Positions 45,622-54,215 of a DNA stretch of 64,000 nt are shown piece by piece; position 1 is the stretch's first letter, and every line of letters begins with the position of its first letter. A model generated the notes under the pieces. The model was not told the origin of the DNA. It did no database searches and was given only the letters and a program-made list of their open reading frames with translations. The DNA is from Fidelibacterota bacterium (lineage in GTDB: Bacteria > Fidelibacterota > UBA2242 > JAFGTP01): NCBI GenBank assembly GCA_016934035.1, contig JAFGTP010000062.1, positions 53,456 to 117,455 on the forward strand. The letters are read 5' to 3'. A program made the position numbers and the translations under genes.

Positions 45622-46506
45622 TCATACTTGTATTAATTTTACCATCTCGGAAATGGACGCTATCTGAGTATCCATTTCTGAGACAAAATCTTCAAATCTT
45701 TTATTTTTTAATTCTTTTACACTACTTTGCAAAAATTCCCATGAACCCGGTATAGATGGCGAATTGTTGTCAAATTTCATTCCAAAAGAAATCCCGTAAA
45801 TATTGCAGATATGATCTGCAAGTTCAATCACTGCATTCAGTAGTTTATTTTCATTGAGGGAGAGTTCATAAGTATGGTGGTTGAGCACCACATCAATGAG
45901 TTTTTCTGACATCTTCCAGTTTTCTGCCAGCATTTTACCAATTTCACAATGGGTTATATTGAGAATTTCCATTTCAACATCATAAAAAGACCTGTAGCTA
46001 CTGATAACAGTCTGGTAAACATGGAAATATTTTTCGGGTTCCAGGATATTTAATACCAGTTTACCAATATCATGTAACAACCCCATGGTATAAGGACTTT
46101 CACGGGTTTCAATCTCATACTCATCAACCAACAGTTCTGAGACGAAGCCAACCGCAATGGAGTGTTCCCAAAACTTTTCCCATTTCAGATTATTGGATTG
46201 GGTTTCAAACCTTTTAAGGACCGAAAAACTGATGGCGATGTTACTCAACTGCCGCATTCCAATGAGAACAACTGCATGTCTCAAAGATTTGACCGGATTT
46301 CGCTGTGCATAATAGGCAGAGTTTGCCACTTTTAGCACCTGCATCGCCAAAGGAGGGTCTTTTTCGATTACCGTCTGGATCTGTCGGGCAGAGAAATTAT
46401 CATTCCTCGTGATGCGCATAATCTCAGTCGCAATAACCGGCAGAGTAGGGAGGTTTTTGATCTCATTTAATTTTTTACTATATAAATCAATAATCTCAGA
46501 AGACAT
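45622..46506 (-). CDS. HDOD-domain protein
   Basis: Protein of 294 residues from the ATG at 46506, which has AGGAAA 7 bp upstream; an in-frame ATG 18 bp earlier (46524) has no comparable site. It consists of one HDOD domain: 'EIKNLPTLPVIATEIMRITR', 'IEKDPPLAMQVLKVANSAYY', 'SLRHAVVLIGMRQLSNIAIS', and a degenerate HD motif 'YTMGLLHDIGKLVL'. HDOD proteins take part in signalling linked to motility, c-di-GMP and stress but usually lack enzymatic activity. It is the first gene of the eight-gene operon, so the promoter should lie in the 245 bp upstream. Confidence 0.9.
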   Translation of the reverse strand: MSSEIIDLYSKKLNEIKNLPTLPVIATEIMRITRNDNFSARQIQTVIEKDPPLAMQVLKVANSAYYAQRNPVKSLRHAVVLIGMRQLSNIAISFSVLKRFETQSNNLKWEKFWEHSIAVGFVSELLVDEYEIETRESPYTMGLLHDIGKLVLNILEPEKYFHVYQTVISSYRSFYDVEMEILNITHCEIGKMLAENWKMSEKLIDVVLNHHTYELSLNENKLLNAVIELADHICNIYGISFGMKFDNNSPSIPGSWEFLQSSVKELKNKRFEDFVSEMDTQIASISEMVKLIQV

Positions 46507-46707
46507 AAGATTTCCTGTTTTCATTTAATCTGCCATGAAAACTCAAATGATATGCCAGAAACAGGAAACACCCTACAAATATAAACAGAATTCATAATAT
46601 TTAAGGGGTTTAGGCTTATACAATATTTTTAGAGATCAGATATGGCCTGAGGTGCATCATTTTCCGTGAACAATTTTTCCAGACAGGAATTTTTTTCCCA
46701 ATAAAAT

Positions 46708-46729
46708 AGCCTTGGGGACACCAAGGCTT
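46708..46729 (-). terminator. Terminator after tyrS
   Basis: AGCCTTGG and CCAAGGCT pair around GGACA; the minus strand continues with TATTTTATT. It lies just downstream of the tyrS stop at 46752 and before the HDOD operon. Confidence 0.8.
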
Positions 46730-46751
46730 AAAAAAAGATTGAATTGAAAAC

Positions 46752-47966
46752 TTAAATAACGAATTTGACAAACCTGCGTTTTCCTACTTTGATAATATAT
46801 TCACCCGGTTCCTTCAATTCCATATCCTGATCACTGACTTTATCATTATTGATTTTTACGGCCCCCTGTTTTATCATGCGTTTGGCTTCACCATTTGATT
46901 CTGTAAGATTATACTTGGTGAGGAGACGCACCAGTTGGTCACCAATTTCATCAGCAGGCAATTTTATAATTTCAATATCTTCAGGAATTGCATTTTTACT
47001 GAAAACTGCCTCGAACTCTTCCTGGGCCTGGCGGGCTGCTTCCGCATTGTGATATTGGGTGATGATATCACGCCCCAGCTGTTTCTTCAATAACATGGGA
47101 TTAAATTGGGGATCATTAAGTTTTTTTTCGATATCTTTCAATTCTGTCACTGACAGATCTGACAACAATGTGAAATATTTTAGAATAATTTCATCCGGAA
47201 TGGACATAATTTTTCCAAACATCTCTTTGGCCGGTTCATCAATGCCAATATAGTTTCCGGTACTTTTACTCATACGGTCTTTTCCATCAATGCCTTCCAA
47301 TACCGGCATAGTCAGGGCTATTTGTGGTTCCATTCCATATTCTCTCTGAATATTTCTGCCCGCCAGAAGGTTAAACATCTGTTCTGTGGCCCCCAATTCC
47401 ACATCGGACCGGATGGCGACGGAATCATAGCCCTGCATCAGGGGATAGAAAAATTCATGTAAACTGATCGGAGAACCAGCTTTGTATCGTTTTGTGAAAT
47501 CATCTCTTTCAAGAATTCTGGCAACGGTATAGGAGGCAGCCAGATTCATGATCTCTTCAAATCTCATATCCTGAAACCAGGTTCCATTAAAATGGATTTC
47601 AGTTTTGTCTTGATCTAAAATTTTAAAAAATTGTTTTTCATAGGTTTTGGCATTCTCAAGAATTTTTTGCCGGGTGAGTCTGGGGCGAGTGGAATTCTTA
47701 CCGGAGGGATCGCCGACCATAGCTGTGTAATCACCAACTATCAAAACAATCTGATGGCCTAAGGACTGAAAATCTTTTAATTTTCGAATACCCACAGTAT
47801 GACCTAAATGAATATCAGGAGCAGTTGGATCAAACCCTTGTTTGATGCGAAGAGGTGTATTGTTTTTTATTGAATTTTCTAGTTTTTTTACCAGTTCATC
47901 TTCGGAAACAATTTCTGCAGTACCTTTTTTGATGAGATCCATTTGTTCATTAATCGGTGGAAACAT
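46752..47966 (-). CDS. tyrS: Tyrosine-tRNA ligase
   Basis: Class Ic aminoacyl-tRNA synthetase of 404 residues that charges tRNA-Tyr. The HIGH-type motif is 'DIHLGHT' in 'GFDPTAPDIHLGHTVGIRKL', and the second signature is 'KDRMSKSTGNYIGI' (KMSKS). A C-terminal S4 RNA-binding domain ends the protein ('AKRMIKQGAVKINNDKVSDQ'). Its length and motifs match the TyrS2/TyrZ-like subtype rather than the E. coli form. Its start lies one base after the smpB stop, so smpB-tyrS form an operon. Confidence 0.96.
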   Translation of the reverse strand: MFPPINEQMDLIKKGTAEIVSEDELVKKLENSIKNNTPLRIKQGFDPTAPDIHLGHTVGIRKLKDFQSLGHQIVLIVGDYTAMVGDPSGKNSTRPRLTRQKILENAKTYEKQFFKILDQDKTEIHFNGTWFQDMRFEEIMNLAASYTVARILERDDFTKRYKAGSPISLHEFFYPLMQGYDSVAIRSDVELGATEQMFNLLAGRNIQREYGMEPQIALTMPVLEGIDGKDRMSKSTGNYIGIDEPAKEMFGKIMSIPDEIILKYFTLLSDLSVTELKDIEKKLNDPQFNPMLLKKQLGRDIITQYHNAEAARQAQEEFEAVFSKNAIPEDIEIIKLPADEIGDQLVRLLTKYNLTESNGEAKRMIKQGAVKINNDKVSDQDMELKEPGEYIIKVGKRRFVKFVI

Positions 47967-47967
47967 T

Positions 47968-48432
47968 CTAATAAATATCCTTTCTTATTCTATCGATTTC
48001 TCTTTGGGATTGTTTTTCGGCTAAAGCTGTGCGTTTATCGTAATTCTTTTTTCCCTGTCCCATTCCCACAGCAATCTTAATGAGTCCTTTTGCTGTGATA
48101 TAAACACGAAGAGGAACCAAGGTATTGCCTTTTTCCTCAATATATTTTTTTATTTTCCTGATTTCTCTTTTCTTGAGTAAAAGTTTCCGTTCCCTTTCGG
48201 GCTCATGGTTTGATTTCCCGGCTTCAAAATAGGGCGATATATGACAATTGACTAAAAACACTTCGTCATTTTTAATTTTAGCATAACTGTCTTTCAAATT
48301 GATTTGCCCGTTTCGAATAGACTTGACTTCAGTACCCAGTAGTGCAATTCCGGCTTCGTATTCTTCGGAAATGGTAAAGTCGTGATAGGCTTTTCTGTTT
48401 TTGGTGACAAGATTCTGATTATCGTACTTCAT
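47968..48432 (-). CDS. smpB: SsrA-binding protein SmpB
   Basis: Partner of tmRNA in trans-translation, rescuing stalled ribosomes. From the ATG at 48432 it is 154 residues, matching the family; a longer in-frame start at 48450 would add six residues and lacks a better ribosome site. Recognised segments: 'LVTKNRKAYHDFTISEEYEA', 'GIALLGTEVKSIRNGQINLK', 'DSYAKI', 'YFEAGKSNHEPERERKLLLK' and the basic C-terminal tail 'GKKNYDKRTALAEKQSQREI'. It is followed directly by tyrS. Confidence 0.96.
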   Translation of the reverse strand: MKYDNQNLVTKNRKAYHDFTISEEYEAGIALLGTEVKSIRNGQINLKDSYAKIKNDEVFLVNCHISPYFEAGKSNHEPERERKLLLKKREIRKIKKYIEEKGNTLVPLRVYITAKGLIKIAVGMGQGKKNYDKRTALAEKQSQREIDRIRKDIY

Positions 48433-48508
48433 AATCCGGAAACTTAACATTCACTTCAAGAATTTGCAACTAATAACTATTTTTTTTAAAAGAATTTTTA
48501 ATTAATGC

Positions 48509-48535
48509 TTGTAGAAAACATAAGCATCATATAAA
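48509..48535 (+). promoter_or_regulatory. Possible promoter of tRNA-Leu
   Basis: TTGTAG (48509-48514) and TATAAA (48530-48535) are separated by 15 bp, and the tRNA begins 22 bp later. The spacing is short for a sigma70 promoter. Confidence 0.3.
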
Positions 48536-48557
48536 TTTTGGTGCTTTTTGGATACAT

Positions 48558-48641
48558 GCTCGGATGGTGAAATTGGTAGACACGCTAGGTTCAGGGTCTA
48601 GTGACCTTACGGTCATGCGAGTTCGAGTCTCGCTCTGAGCA
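48558..48641 (+). tRNA. tRNA-Leu (anticodon CAG)
   Basis: Complete cloverleaf: acceptor GCTCGGA pairs with TCTGAGC (one G-T pair) with discriminator A at 48641; U8 is present; D-stem GTG/CAC; anticodon stem CTAGG/TCTAG with loop TTCAGGG, anticodon CAG; a long variable arm TGACC-TTAC-GGTCA that marks a class II tRNA; T-arm GCGAG-TTCGAGT-CTCGC. The 3' CCA is not fully encoded (ACCC follows), so it must be added by the CCA enzyme. Confidence 0.96.
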
Positions 48642-48647
48642 CCCTAA

Positions 48648-48677
48648 AAAAAAGCCGGAATTAATTCCGGCTTTTTT
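48648..48677. terminator. Bidirectional terminator between tRNA-Leu and the HMA-like gene
   Basis: A perfect 30-bp palindrome: AAAAAAGCCGGAATT and AATTCCGGCTTTTTT. It serves the plus-strand tRNA and the minus-strand gene ending at 48681. Confidence 0.9.
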
Positions 48678-48680
48678 AAT

Positions 48681-49064
48681 TTACTCCAAGGATGAAAAAC
48701 TGATTTTAAATAGTTTTTTATCCGGTCCGTTATCCTTTTCACCCATCAGACTGATTGAATTCGAAGACTCAATTGTCACACCAGCATCACTGAAAAATTC
48801 TTTTACAGAATCAATCGATACAGAGGAACTTTCATAGCGAATTGAAAAGATATTTGTTTTTGTGTCCACAAAAATTTTTTCAACCCCATCAAAATTTCGC
48901 TCCAGTTCTGTAACGCATTTGACCAGTTGGTCACCATCACACCTGGCTACGGAAAAGGTTGCAATACGCTCTGTTCCCGGTGAATACTGACTCGCAAAAA
49001 GAATCCCTAAAGCAAACAGTATGATTAAAAAAAGAAAAGACGGAGAAAAAGATTTTTTTCTCAT
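48681..49064 (-). CDS. Membrane-anchored small protein with HMA-like fold
   Basis: Protein of 128 residues from the ATG at 49064 (GGGGC/AGGA upstream); an earlier in-frame ATG at 49076 has no ribosome site. An N-terminal membrane anchor ('FLFLIILFALGILFASQ') precedes a ferredoxin-like beta-alpha-beta domain: 'IATFSVARCDGDQLVKCVTE', 'VEKIFVDTKTNIFSIRYES', 'SIDSVKEFFSDAGVTIE'. The pattern resembles heavy-metal-associated domains, but the CxxC motif is replaced by two cysteines seven residues apart, so copper binding is doubtful. Likely a periplasmic or lumenal binding domain of unknown ligand. Transcribed alone. Confidence 0.6.
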   Translation of the reverse strand: MRKKSFSPSFLFLIILFALGILFASQYSPGTERIATFSVARCDGDQLVKCVTELERNFDGVEKIFVDTKTNIFSIRYESSSVSIDSVKEFFSDAGVTIESSNSISLMGEKDNGPDKKLFKISFSSLE

Positions 49065-49203
49065 TTCCTGCCCCATTGATTATCGAGATTTTCTTAACCC
49101 TCAGCGATTAATATAATTCATTCAATCAATTTACAAAGAACTTTTTTTATTATTTTTTATTTCAAAAAATAATTTCAAAAGCAAACCCTATTTTTCCAAA
49201 AAA

Positions 49204-50952
49204 CTATAATTCTGAAGCCTGCCTTTTTCCTTCGTCCACATCTACAAAATACAGAAAAATCCCACCCCCGATAAACAAAAGGATCAGAGAACCGATTCCA
49301 ATCCTTGTGGAAAGATCGGAAGACAGCCCGAAATTTCGAGCAATGATATTAATTAAACCAACTAACAATGGCCCAAAAATGGCGGCAAACTTCCCTGTCA
49401 TATTAAAAAAACCAAAAAACTCAGCATTTTGCCCTCTGGGGACCAACCGGGAATACATGGATCGGGATAATGCCTGTATGCCTCCCTGAACCGTACCGAT
49501 AATAATAGCCATCAGGTAAAATTCCTGGGCGCTTTTCATAAAGATCGCCCAGACATTAATTCCTAAATAGATAATTATTCCGATAAACAATGAGTTTTTC
49601 ACACTCCATTTTTCCCCCAGTTTTCCAAATATCAATGCCGAGGGAAAGCCAACAAATTGTGTGATTAAGAGGGCTACGATCAACGAGGATGAAGGCAAAC
49701 CGATTGACATCCCATAGTCAACGGACATTCTGATGACGGTATTGACGCCGTCAATATACATCCAGTAGGCTCCCAAAAACATAAAAATATATTTCATTTT
49801 CCTTACTTTTTTAAACGTACTGGCCAACTGCCCAAATCCAAGTTTAACATAATTGAAAACCTTATTTTTAACACGATTCTTTTCTTCTTTGACCCATAGG
49901 ATCAAAGGAATGGTGAAAATGCCCCACCAGAGGGCAACCGATAAAAAACTCAATCGAACAGGCAAAAATTCATGGGCTGGTTCCAAAATATTGGATTTTA
50001 TAGTGATATCTTCGTAGGTTTTTTCCAAACCGAATATTTCCGAACAGATTCCATTCTGATAATTTCCAACAATTATCGGATTATCAATTTTCATCGTGAC
50101 TGCATCATTTTTTGTGATTTTTCGTGTCAAATTTTTAACTGTCATCACGGAATGGGATGGATCATAACCGACAAATTCTGCTGTTTTATATTGCCCCAAA
50201 CCGACTGTTTTGTTAATGCGCTCCCAATCCAAATCTTGAGGTCCATCGATACTGATGTGAGCGACTGTTTCATTACCTTGTCGCTCGATCTCAATTTTCT
50301 GAATATCAGCGTAATAGTAACTGGTTACGATGGCTTCAAAACCCCCGGATTCGGGAACATTAAATTTTTCAGCCTCTACAAAAATTGTGTTGTTGCTTTG
50401 ATCAATAACCCTGGAACTGTATTCCGTCTCAAATCCAAAGGAAGCAGGCATGGTGTACCACAAAACATTAATTAAAAAAAGCAATCCTCCACCCAAATAA
50501 CCGTATGCATATCCTTTGGATGAGATAAAATCAATCGTTTTTTCAGTGGCAACATCCGGGAGTAAGGAGTCATAAAAAATATTACCACCGCTAAATCCTA
50601 TCGTACCCATAACGTATAGAAAAAGAGCTAATTGCCAGTTTCCCATTTCCACCATAAACAAACAACCCGTCATCAGTATACTCATAAAAGCGAAAAAGAC
50701 CAGAAATTGTTTTCGGCTTTTTCCCTGATCGGAAATCGCCCCTAAAATAGGTGCCAGAAGGGCCACCATCAGTGAAGCCAGGGAATTGGCCATTCCCAGA
50801 TAGGCAGTACTCATGTTGACATCGGATGTGCTGGACCAATAATTTTTAAAAAAAACCGGAAAGAACCCGGCCATTACCGTGGTCGCAAAAGCTGAATTTG
50901 CCCAATCATACATGACCCAGCCAAATTGTCCTTTATCTTTTATCAATCCCAT
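49204..50952 (-). CDS. UMF1/Atg22-type MFS transporter with large periplasmic insert
   Basis: Major facilitator of 582 residues. The N-terminal signature 'FGWVMYDWANSAFATTVMAG' and 'APILGAISDQGKSRKQFLVF' identify the UMF1/Atg22 group, and twelve helices are visible. Most members have about 420-460 residues; here some 155 residues (about 175-332) are inserted between helices 5 and 6 on the periplasmic side, with a beta-rich character ('ADIQKIEIERQGNETVAHIS', 'HSVMTVKNLTRKITKNDAVT'). The next helix, 'LSFLSVALWWGIFTIPLILW', is normal for the family. Atg22 exports amino acids from vacuoles; bacterial substrates are unknown. It lies 12 bp after the BamA-like gene on the same strand. Confidence 0.88.
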   Translation of the reverse strand: MGLIKDKGQFGWVMYDWANSAFATTVMAGFFPVFFKNYWSSTSDVNMSTAYLGMANSLASLMVALLAPILGAISDQGKSRKQFLVFFAFMSILMTGCLFMVEMGNWQLALFLYVMGTIGFSGGNIFYDSLLPDVATEKTIDFISSKGYAYGYLGGGLLFLINVLWYTMPASFGFETEYSSRVIDQSNNTIFVEAEKFNVPESGGFEAIVTSYYYADIQKIEIERQGNETVAHISIDGPQDLDWERINKTVGLGQYKTAEFVGYDPSHSVMTVKNLTRKITKNDAVTMKIDNPIIVGNYQNGICSEIFGLEKTYEDITIKSNILEPAHEFLPVRLSFLSVALWWGIFTIPLILWVKEEKNRVKNKVFNYVKLGFGQLASTFKKVRKMKYIFMFLGAYWMYIDGVNTVIRMSVDYGMSIGLPSSSLIVALLITQFVGFPSALIFGKLGEKWSVKNSLFIGIIIYLGINVWAIFMKSAQEFYLMAIIIGTVQGGIQALSRSMYSRLVPRGQNAEFFGFFNMTGKFAAIFGPLLVGLINIIARNFGLSSDLSTRIGIGSLILLFIGGGIFLYFVDVDEGKRQASEL

Positions 50953-50964
50953 AAATGTGCCTCA

Positions 50965-52191
50965 TTAAAAAATATAACCGATATCAATATAGAGTTGGCT
51001 TCCGGCTTCATTCCCAAAGGCCATTTCAGCAAAAACAATAAAATTTTCATTCCACCCGACATGCAGACCGAGCCCTTTGCCGTCTTTGAAATTCTTGAAC
51101 CCTCCTTCGATGTCTTCGTCATGCCAAACCCGACCAAAATCATAAAACCCGTTGACAGTCAGATAAAAATCCTGATTTAATAAAGAAAATTCATAAAATT
51201 TATAACGCAGTTCCATATTCATCATAAACTTTTGATCACCGATAAAACGGTTTTTCAACTGCCCCCGAATCGTCCGATATCCACCAATCCCTTCATCGGA
51301 ATTGACTGAGCCACCAAAAGGATAGTACAGGGTAAAAGGCGCACCGTCTGTTATTTTTTCATAAAGCACTCTGTTGGCATAGACCATATTTTTAAAAAGA
51401 GTAAAATAACGGCGGTCCGTCAATGTCAAGCGAACAAACTGGGTTTCACTACCGACAATTTTTGTGTAGCCTTCTACCAGAATACTGGACCAGGTCCCGC
51501 TGTTTGGCGCCGGTTCGTTATCACGTGTATCATAGATCAACCCGGTTTTCAGGTAACTGTTAAAATGTCCCTCAAATTCTTTTTGAGTGATTCTGCCGTC
51601 ATCCAGATATTCTGCAACTTTGGTTTCAATACCTTCATTTTTATTCAAATCATTCTTTTCATTGACAAATCCATATCCCATGAGCAGTGAAATTTTCGCT
51701 TTATTGTTTTCACGGGTGACCAGTGCTTTCTGAAAATTGGTAATTCCTTTCAGTTGAGTGGATTGAAAAGTATAATAATGTTTGCCATGAAGCAAATCCA
51801 AAGAATTTCCGTCATCATCTGTCTCAATAAAATTTTTATCAAACTGAGAATCATTCCCAAATCCATAAAAGGGATAATAGTTTTCATCCTTATATCGAAT
51901 ACGGACGTTGAATCGCCATCCTCTGCCTAAGAGATAGGGTGAATCAATAAAAAAGGTGTGATCCTGCATTCCTCCGGTTGTAAAAAATATAATGGGATTG
52001 ATTTTCAGAAAATAGGGTTCATACCCGCCGTCCTTGTAATTAAAAAAATTCAGTAAAACACCATATCCAAAACCATTATCAGCATTAAAATTTAAGGCTG
52101 GAACACCACCCCAGCCCCAGCCTGTTCTTTCGCCTGCTGTCAATCTGCTAAATAAAAACACCCATAAAAAAATCAACATCCCTTTCTTCAT
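50965..52191 (-). CDS. BamA/surface-antigen-like outer-membrane barrel
   Basis: Outer-membrane protein of 408 residues: signal peptide 1-19, no obvious POTRA domains, and a strand-rich C-terminal barrel. The segment 'GGYRTIRGQLKNRFIGDQKF' contains the RG motif of the L6 loop in BamA/Omp85 barrels, preceded by 'LIYDTRDNEPAPNSGTWSSI', another barrel landmark. It ends in Phe ('DIGYIF'). Such POTRA-less members may be lipid or protein export channels or surface proteins. It starts 12 bp upstream of the MFS gene, so the two may be cotranscribed; upstream lies the FadL gene with its own terminator. Confidence 0.85.
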   Translation of the reverse strand: MKKGMLIFLWVFLFSRLTAGERTGWGWGGVPALNFNADNGFGYGVLLNFFNYKDGGYEPYFLKINPIIFFTTGGMQDHTFFIDSPYLLGRGWRFNVRIRYKDENYYPFYGFGNDSQFDKNFIETDDDGNSLDLLHGKHYYTFQSTQLKGITNFQKALVTRENNKAKISLLMGYGFVNEKNDLNKNEGIETKVAEYLDDGRITQKEFEGHFNSYLKTGLIYDTRDNEPAPNSGTWSSILVEGYTKIVGSETQFVRLTLTDRRYFTLFKNMVYANRVLYEKITDGAPFTLYYPFGGSVNSDEGIGGYRTIRGQLKNRFIGDQKFMMNMELRYKFYEFSLLNQDFYLTVNGFYDFGRVWHDEDIEGGFKNFKDGKGLGLHVGWNENFIVFAEMAFGNEAGSQLYIDIGYIF

Positions 52192-52276
52192 ATCTCACCT
52201 CATCATTTTTAACGCATGATTTTCATCTTATTCGGAAATTTAAACATTAATAGTTTTTTTCAATGTAAATAAAATA

Positions 52277-52304
52277 AAAAGCCCCGAAAAAATCCGAGGC
52301 TTTT
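52277..52304 (-). terminator. Terminator after the FadL-like gene
   Basis: An imperfect stem (AAAAGCCCCG with CGAGGCTTTT) with an A/T-rich loop, and a T-rich tail on the minus strand, beginning 29 bp after the stop at 52333. Confidence 0.7.
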
Positions 52305-52332
52305 ATAATTGATTATTTTGTATTTTTCCTGG

Positions 52333-53871
52333 TTAAAATTTATAGGACATTCCAATGGACGCCACAGAGGTGGTTTTGTAATATTCTTCTGTGCCGGCAG
52401 CATTTTTTCCATCGATATAAAAGGTATTTAATGCCCCAAAATCCAGTTTTAACTGTTCAGAAAATTGATAACTGATGCCAAATCCTAGAGTATTGGAATC
52501 AAGACCATAATCCAAATCGGATCGGTATTCTTCCGTTGATGAAGTATTGGACCTCAGGAATCCGATGCTGCCGATAAATTTTTCATTAAGAGCATATTCA
52601 GCAGCCAGTCCAAATTCCATACAGTTGTCTAGTTTATCTTCATTTCCATCCCAGTCAACCTGGGGATCAAAAAAGTAATTAAAGTTGGTTTCCAGTCTCA
52701 GTTTGTCAGTGACTTTGTAGGAAATTCCCAAGGCAGCCAGGGCCGGCATATCGGCTCCTTTTTCTATACCATCATCAAAAGATACGACGCCGGTTGTATT
52801 TTTTTTGGTGTCATTCTTTAAGGTCATTTTGGTAATGGATTCATATCTGAAACCAACATTCAAATCGTCATTAGGCGACCAGTTCAGGCCCACGATAGCA
52901 CAAAAACCATGACCACTTTGTGAAGCTTCCAGTTCCTTGTCGGCAGTTGCAACGGCCAGTTGGTCTCCGGTTGCGCCCATGGTGCTGCTTGCAGCATTGT
53001 ATGCGCCCTGAAGGGTGGCTACATTCATAGCATCGACCTGTTCAGCAGATAAGCCGGCTGCCTGCATGATTCCCTGTTTGATGACCTCTGCCTGCGCTTG
53101 TGTCATTTGTCCGCCACCAACCAGTTGGGCCAGGGTATAACTCCCCGCTCCGGCGTCAATGATCGGCTGCATTTGTGCAGCGCCACCGGCCAGCTGGTCT
53201 CTTAAAGCATAGAAATAAGGGGCCGGAGCCATAAAAGCACCTCCCAGCGGATTGACTTGCATATTTTTTAAATAACCTTCATAACTGTTGGAAGCGTTGA
53301 CAAATCGGCCTCCGCCATAAACAGAAAACTGTTCATTCAGTTCATAGGTTACACCAGCCTGGAGCCCCATGTATACGGATGAACCTTCAAAACTGACTTC
53401 ATATTTATAATCGTTTACTCCTATCTGAGAAAGCATCGGTACCAATTGAGCAACACCTGATTCAAAAGACGGCAATCCATCTTTGTATTCTGCACTACCG
53501 CCTCCGCCGATTGGCATAAAACCACCGGAAAAAGTCAGTTTGTTCATCTTCATGGCCAGGTAAATATTCGGATAAACCCAAACCCCGGTATTCCCTTCAA
53601 AATTGGTAGTGTTCATTGGAACCGGATATTTTGCATCAATACCCTTGACCTGAATAATGGATTGATTACTCAGGTACAGGTAAAGACCATCTTCCAGTTT
53701 GCTCAACCCAGCCGGATTGTAAAAAACTGCATCCAGGCCAGTCGATGCATTTCGGTTAAGTGTTCTGACATATTCAGCACTTTGATTCAAATTGGTAACA
53801 ATTCCTCCGGCGAAAAGGCCGGTTACACAAGTCAGGACCACCATGATGGCAATTAATTTCTTCATTTTCAC
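52333..53871 (-). CDS. OmpP1/FadL/TodX-type outer-membrane channel with Ala/Gln-rich insert
   Basis: Outer-membrane transporter for hydrophobic compounds, 512 residues. After a signal peptide (1-21) the N-terminal hatch follows: 'RTLNRNASTGLDAVFYNPAG', the NPAG motif of FadL. Barrel strands follow, with 'VYMGLQAGVTYELNEQFSVY' and 'LNVGFRYES', ending 'SIGMSYKF' with a terminal Phe. About 110 residues at 207-317 are Ala/Gln/Gly-rich, helical and repeat-like ('AAQMQPIIDAGAGSYTLAQL', 'GQMTQAQAEVIKQGIMQAAG'), unlike the strand-rich rest; they may form an extracellular cap or plug. Typical FadL members are about 400-450 residues. Long-chain fatty acid or aromatic uptake is the known family role. 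Confidence 0.88.
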   Translation of the reverse strand: MKMKKLIAIMVVLTCVTGLFAGGIVTNLNQSAEYVRTLNRNASTGLDAVFYNPAGLSKLEDGLYLYLSNQSIIQVKGIDAKYPVPMNTTNFEGNTGVWVYPNIYLAMKMNKLTFSGGFMPIGGGGSAEYKDGLPSFESGVAQLVPMLSQIGVNDYKYEVSFEGSSVYMGLQAGVTYELNEQFSVYGGGRFVNASNSYEGYLKNMQVNPLGGAFMAPAPYFYALRDQLAGGAAQMQPIIDAGAGSYTLAQLVGGGQMTQAQAEVIKQGIMQAAGLSAEQVDAMNVATLQGAYNAASSTMGATGDQLAVATADKELEASQSGHGFCAIVGLNWSPNDDLNVGFRYESITKMTLKNDTKKNTTGVVSFDDGIEKGADMPALAALGISYKVTDKLRLETNFNYFFDPQVDWDGNEDKLDNCMEFGLAAEYALNEKFIGSIGFLRSNTSSTEEYRSDLDYGLDSNTLGFGISYQFSEQLKLDFGALNTFYIDGKNAAGTEEYYKTTSVASIGMSYKF

Positions 53872-54215
53872 CCCTAATAATTAATTGATAGATTCAAAAA
53901 AAACATCCCCGACCATTTTTTAAGCCGGGGAAGTTTATCGTAAGCATGCGAGCACAAAAATTTTACTTATATATTAATTAATAATTCTATTCCTCTTCGG
54001 CCGAAAATAATATATTGAGAAAAATTTTTTAAAAAAAGCCTTTTCTGACAATTTTAAAATAATGTCAATAAAAATACTTTAAAATCTATTGTTTTTAAAA
54101 AATATAACTTCAAAAAAAATTTTGAGAAATTTGCAAAACACAGAGAATTTTTGATTTGCAAGGAAGACCCCTGACCCATAAATTAGTGACACAATAAATT
54201 GGTTAGGGAAACATT
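53872..54215. other. Divergent intergenic region with a hairpin in the FadL leader
   Basis: About 340 bp of AT-rich DNA between divergent fadL-like and pullulanase genes. TCCCCG and CGGGGA (about 53907-53932) form a stem with a long loop 36 bp upstream of the fadL start and could shape its 5' leader. No coding region is seen. Promoters for both genes must lie here. Confidence 0.4.

Noticed and set aside
46543..46557. Possible sigma54 promoter (TGGCATATCATTTGA on the minus strand) upstream of the HDOD operon
   Set aside because: The -24 GG is present, but the -12 element reads GA instead of GC, so the match is too weak even though a sigma54 activator is in the operon.
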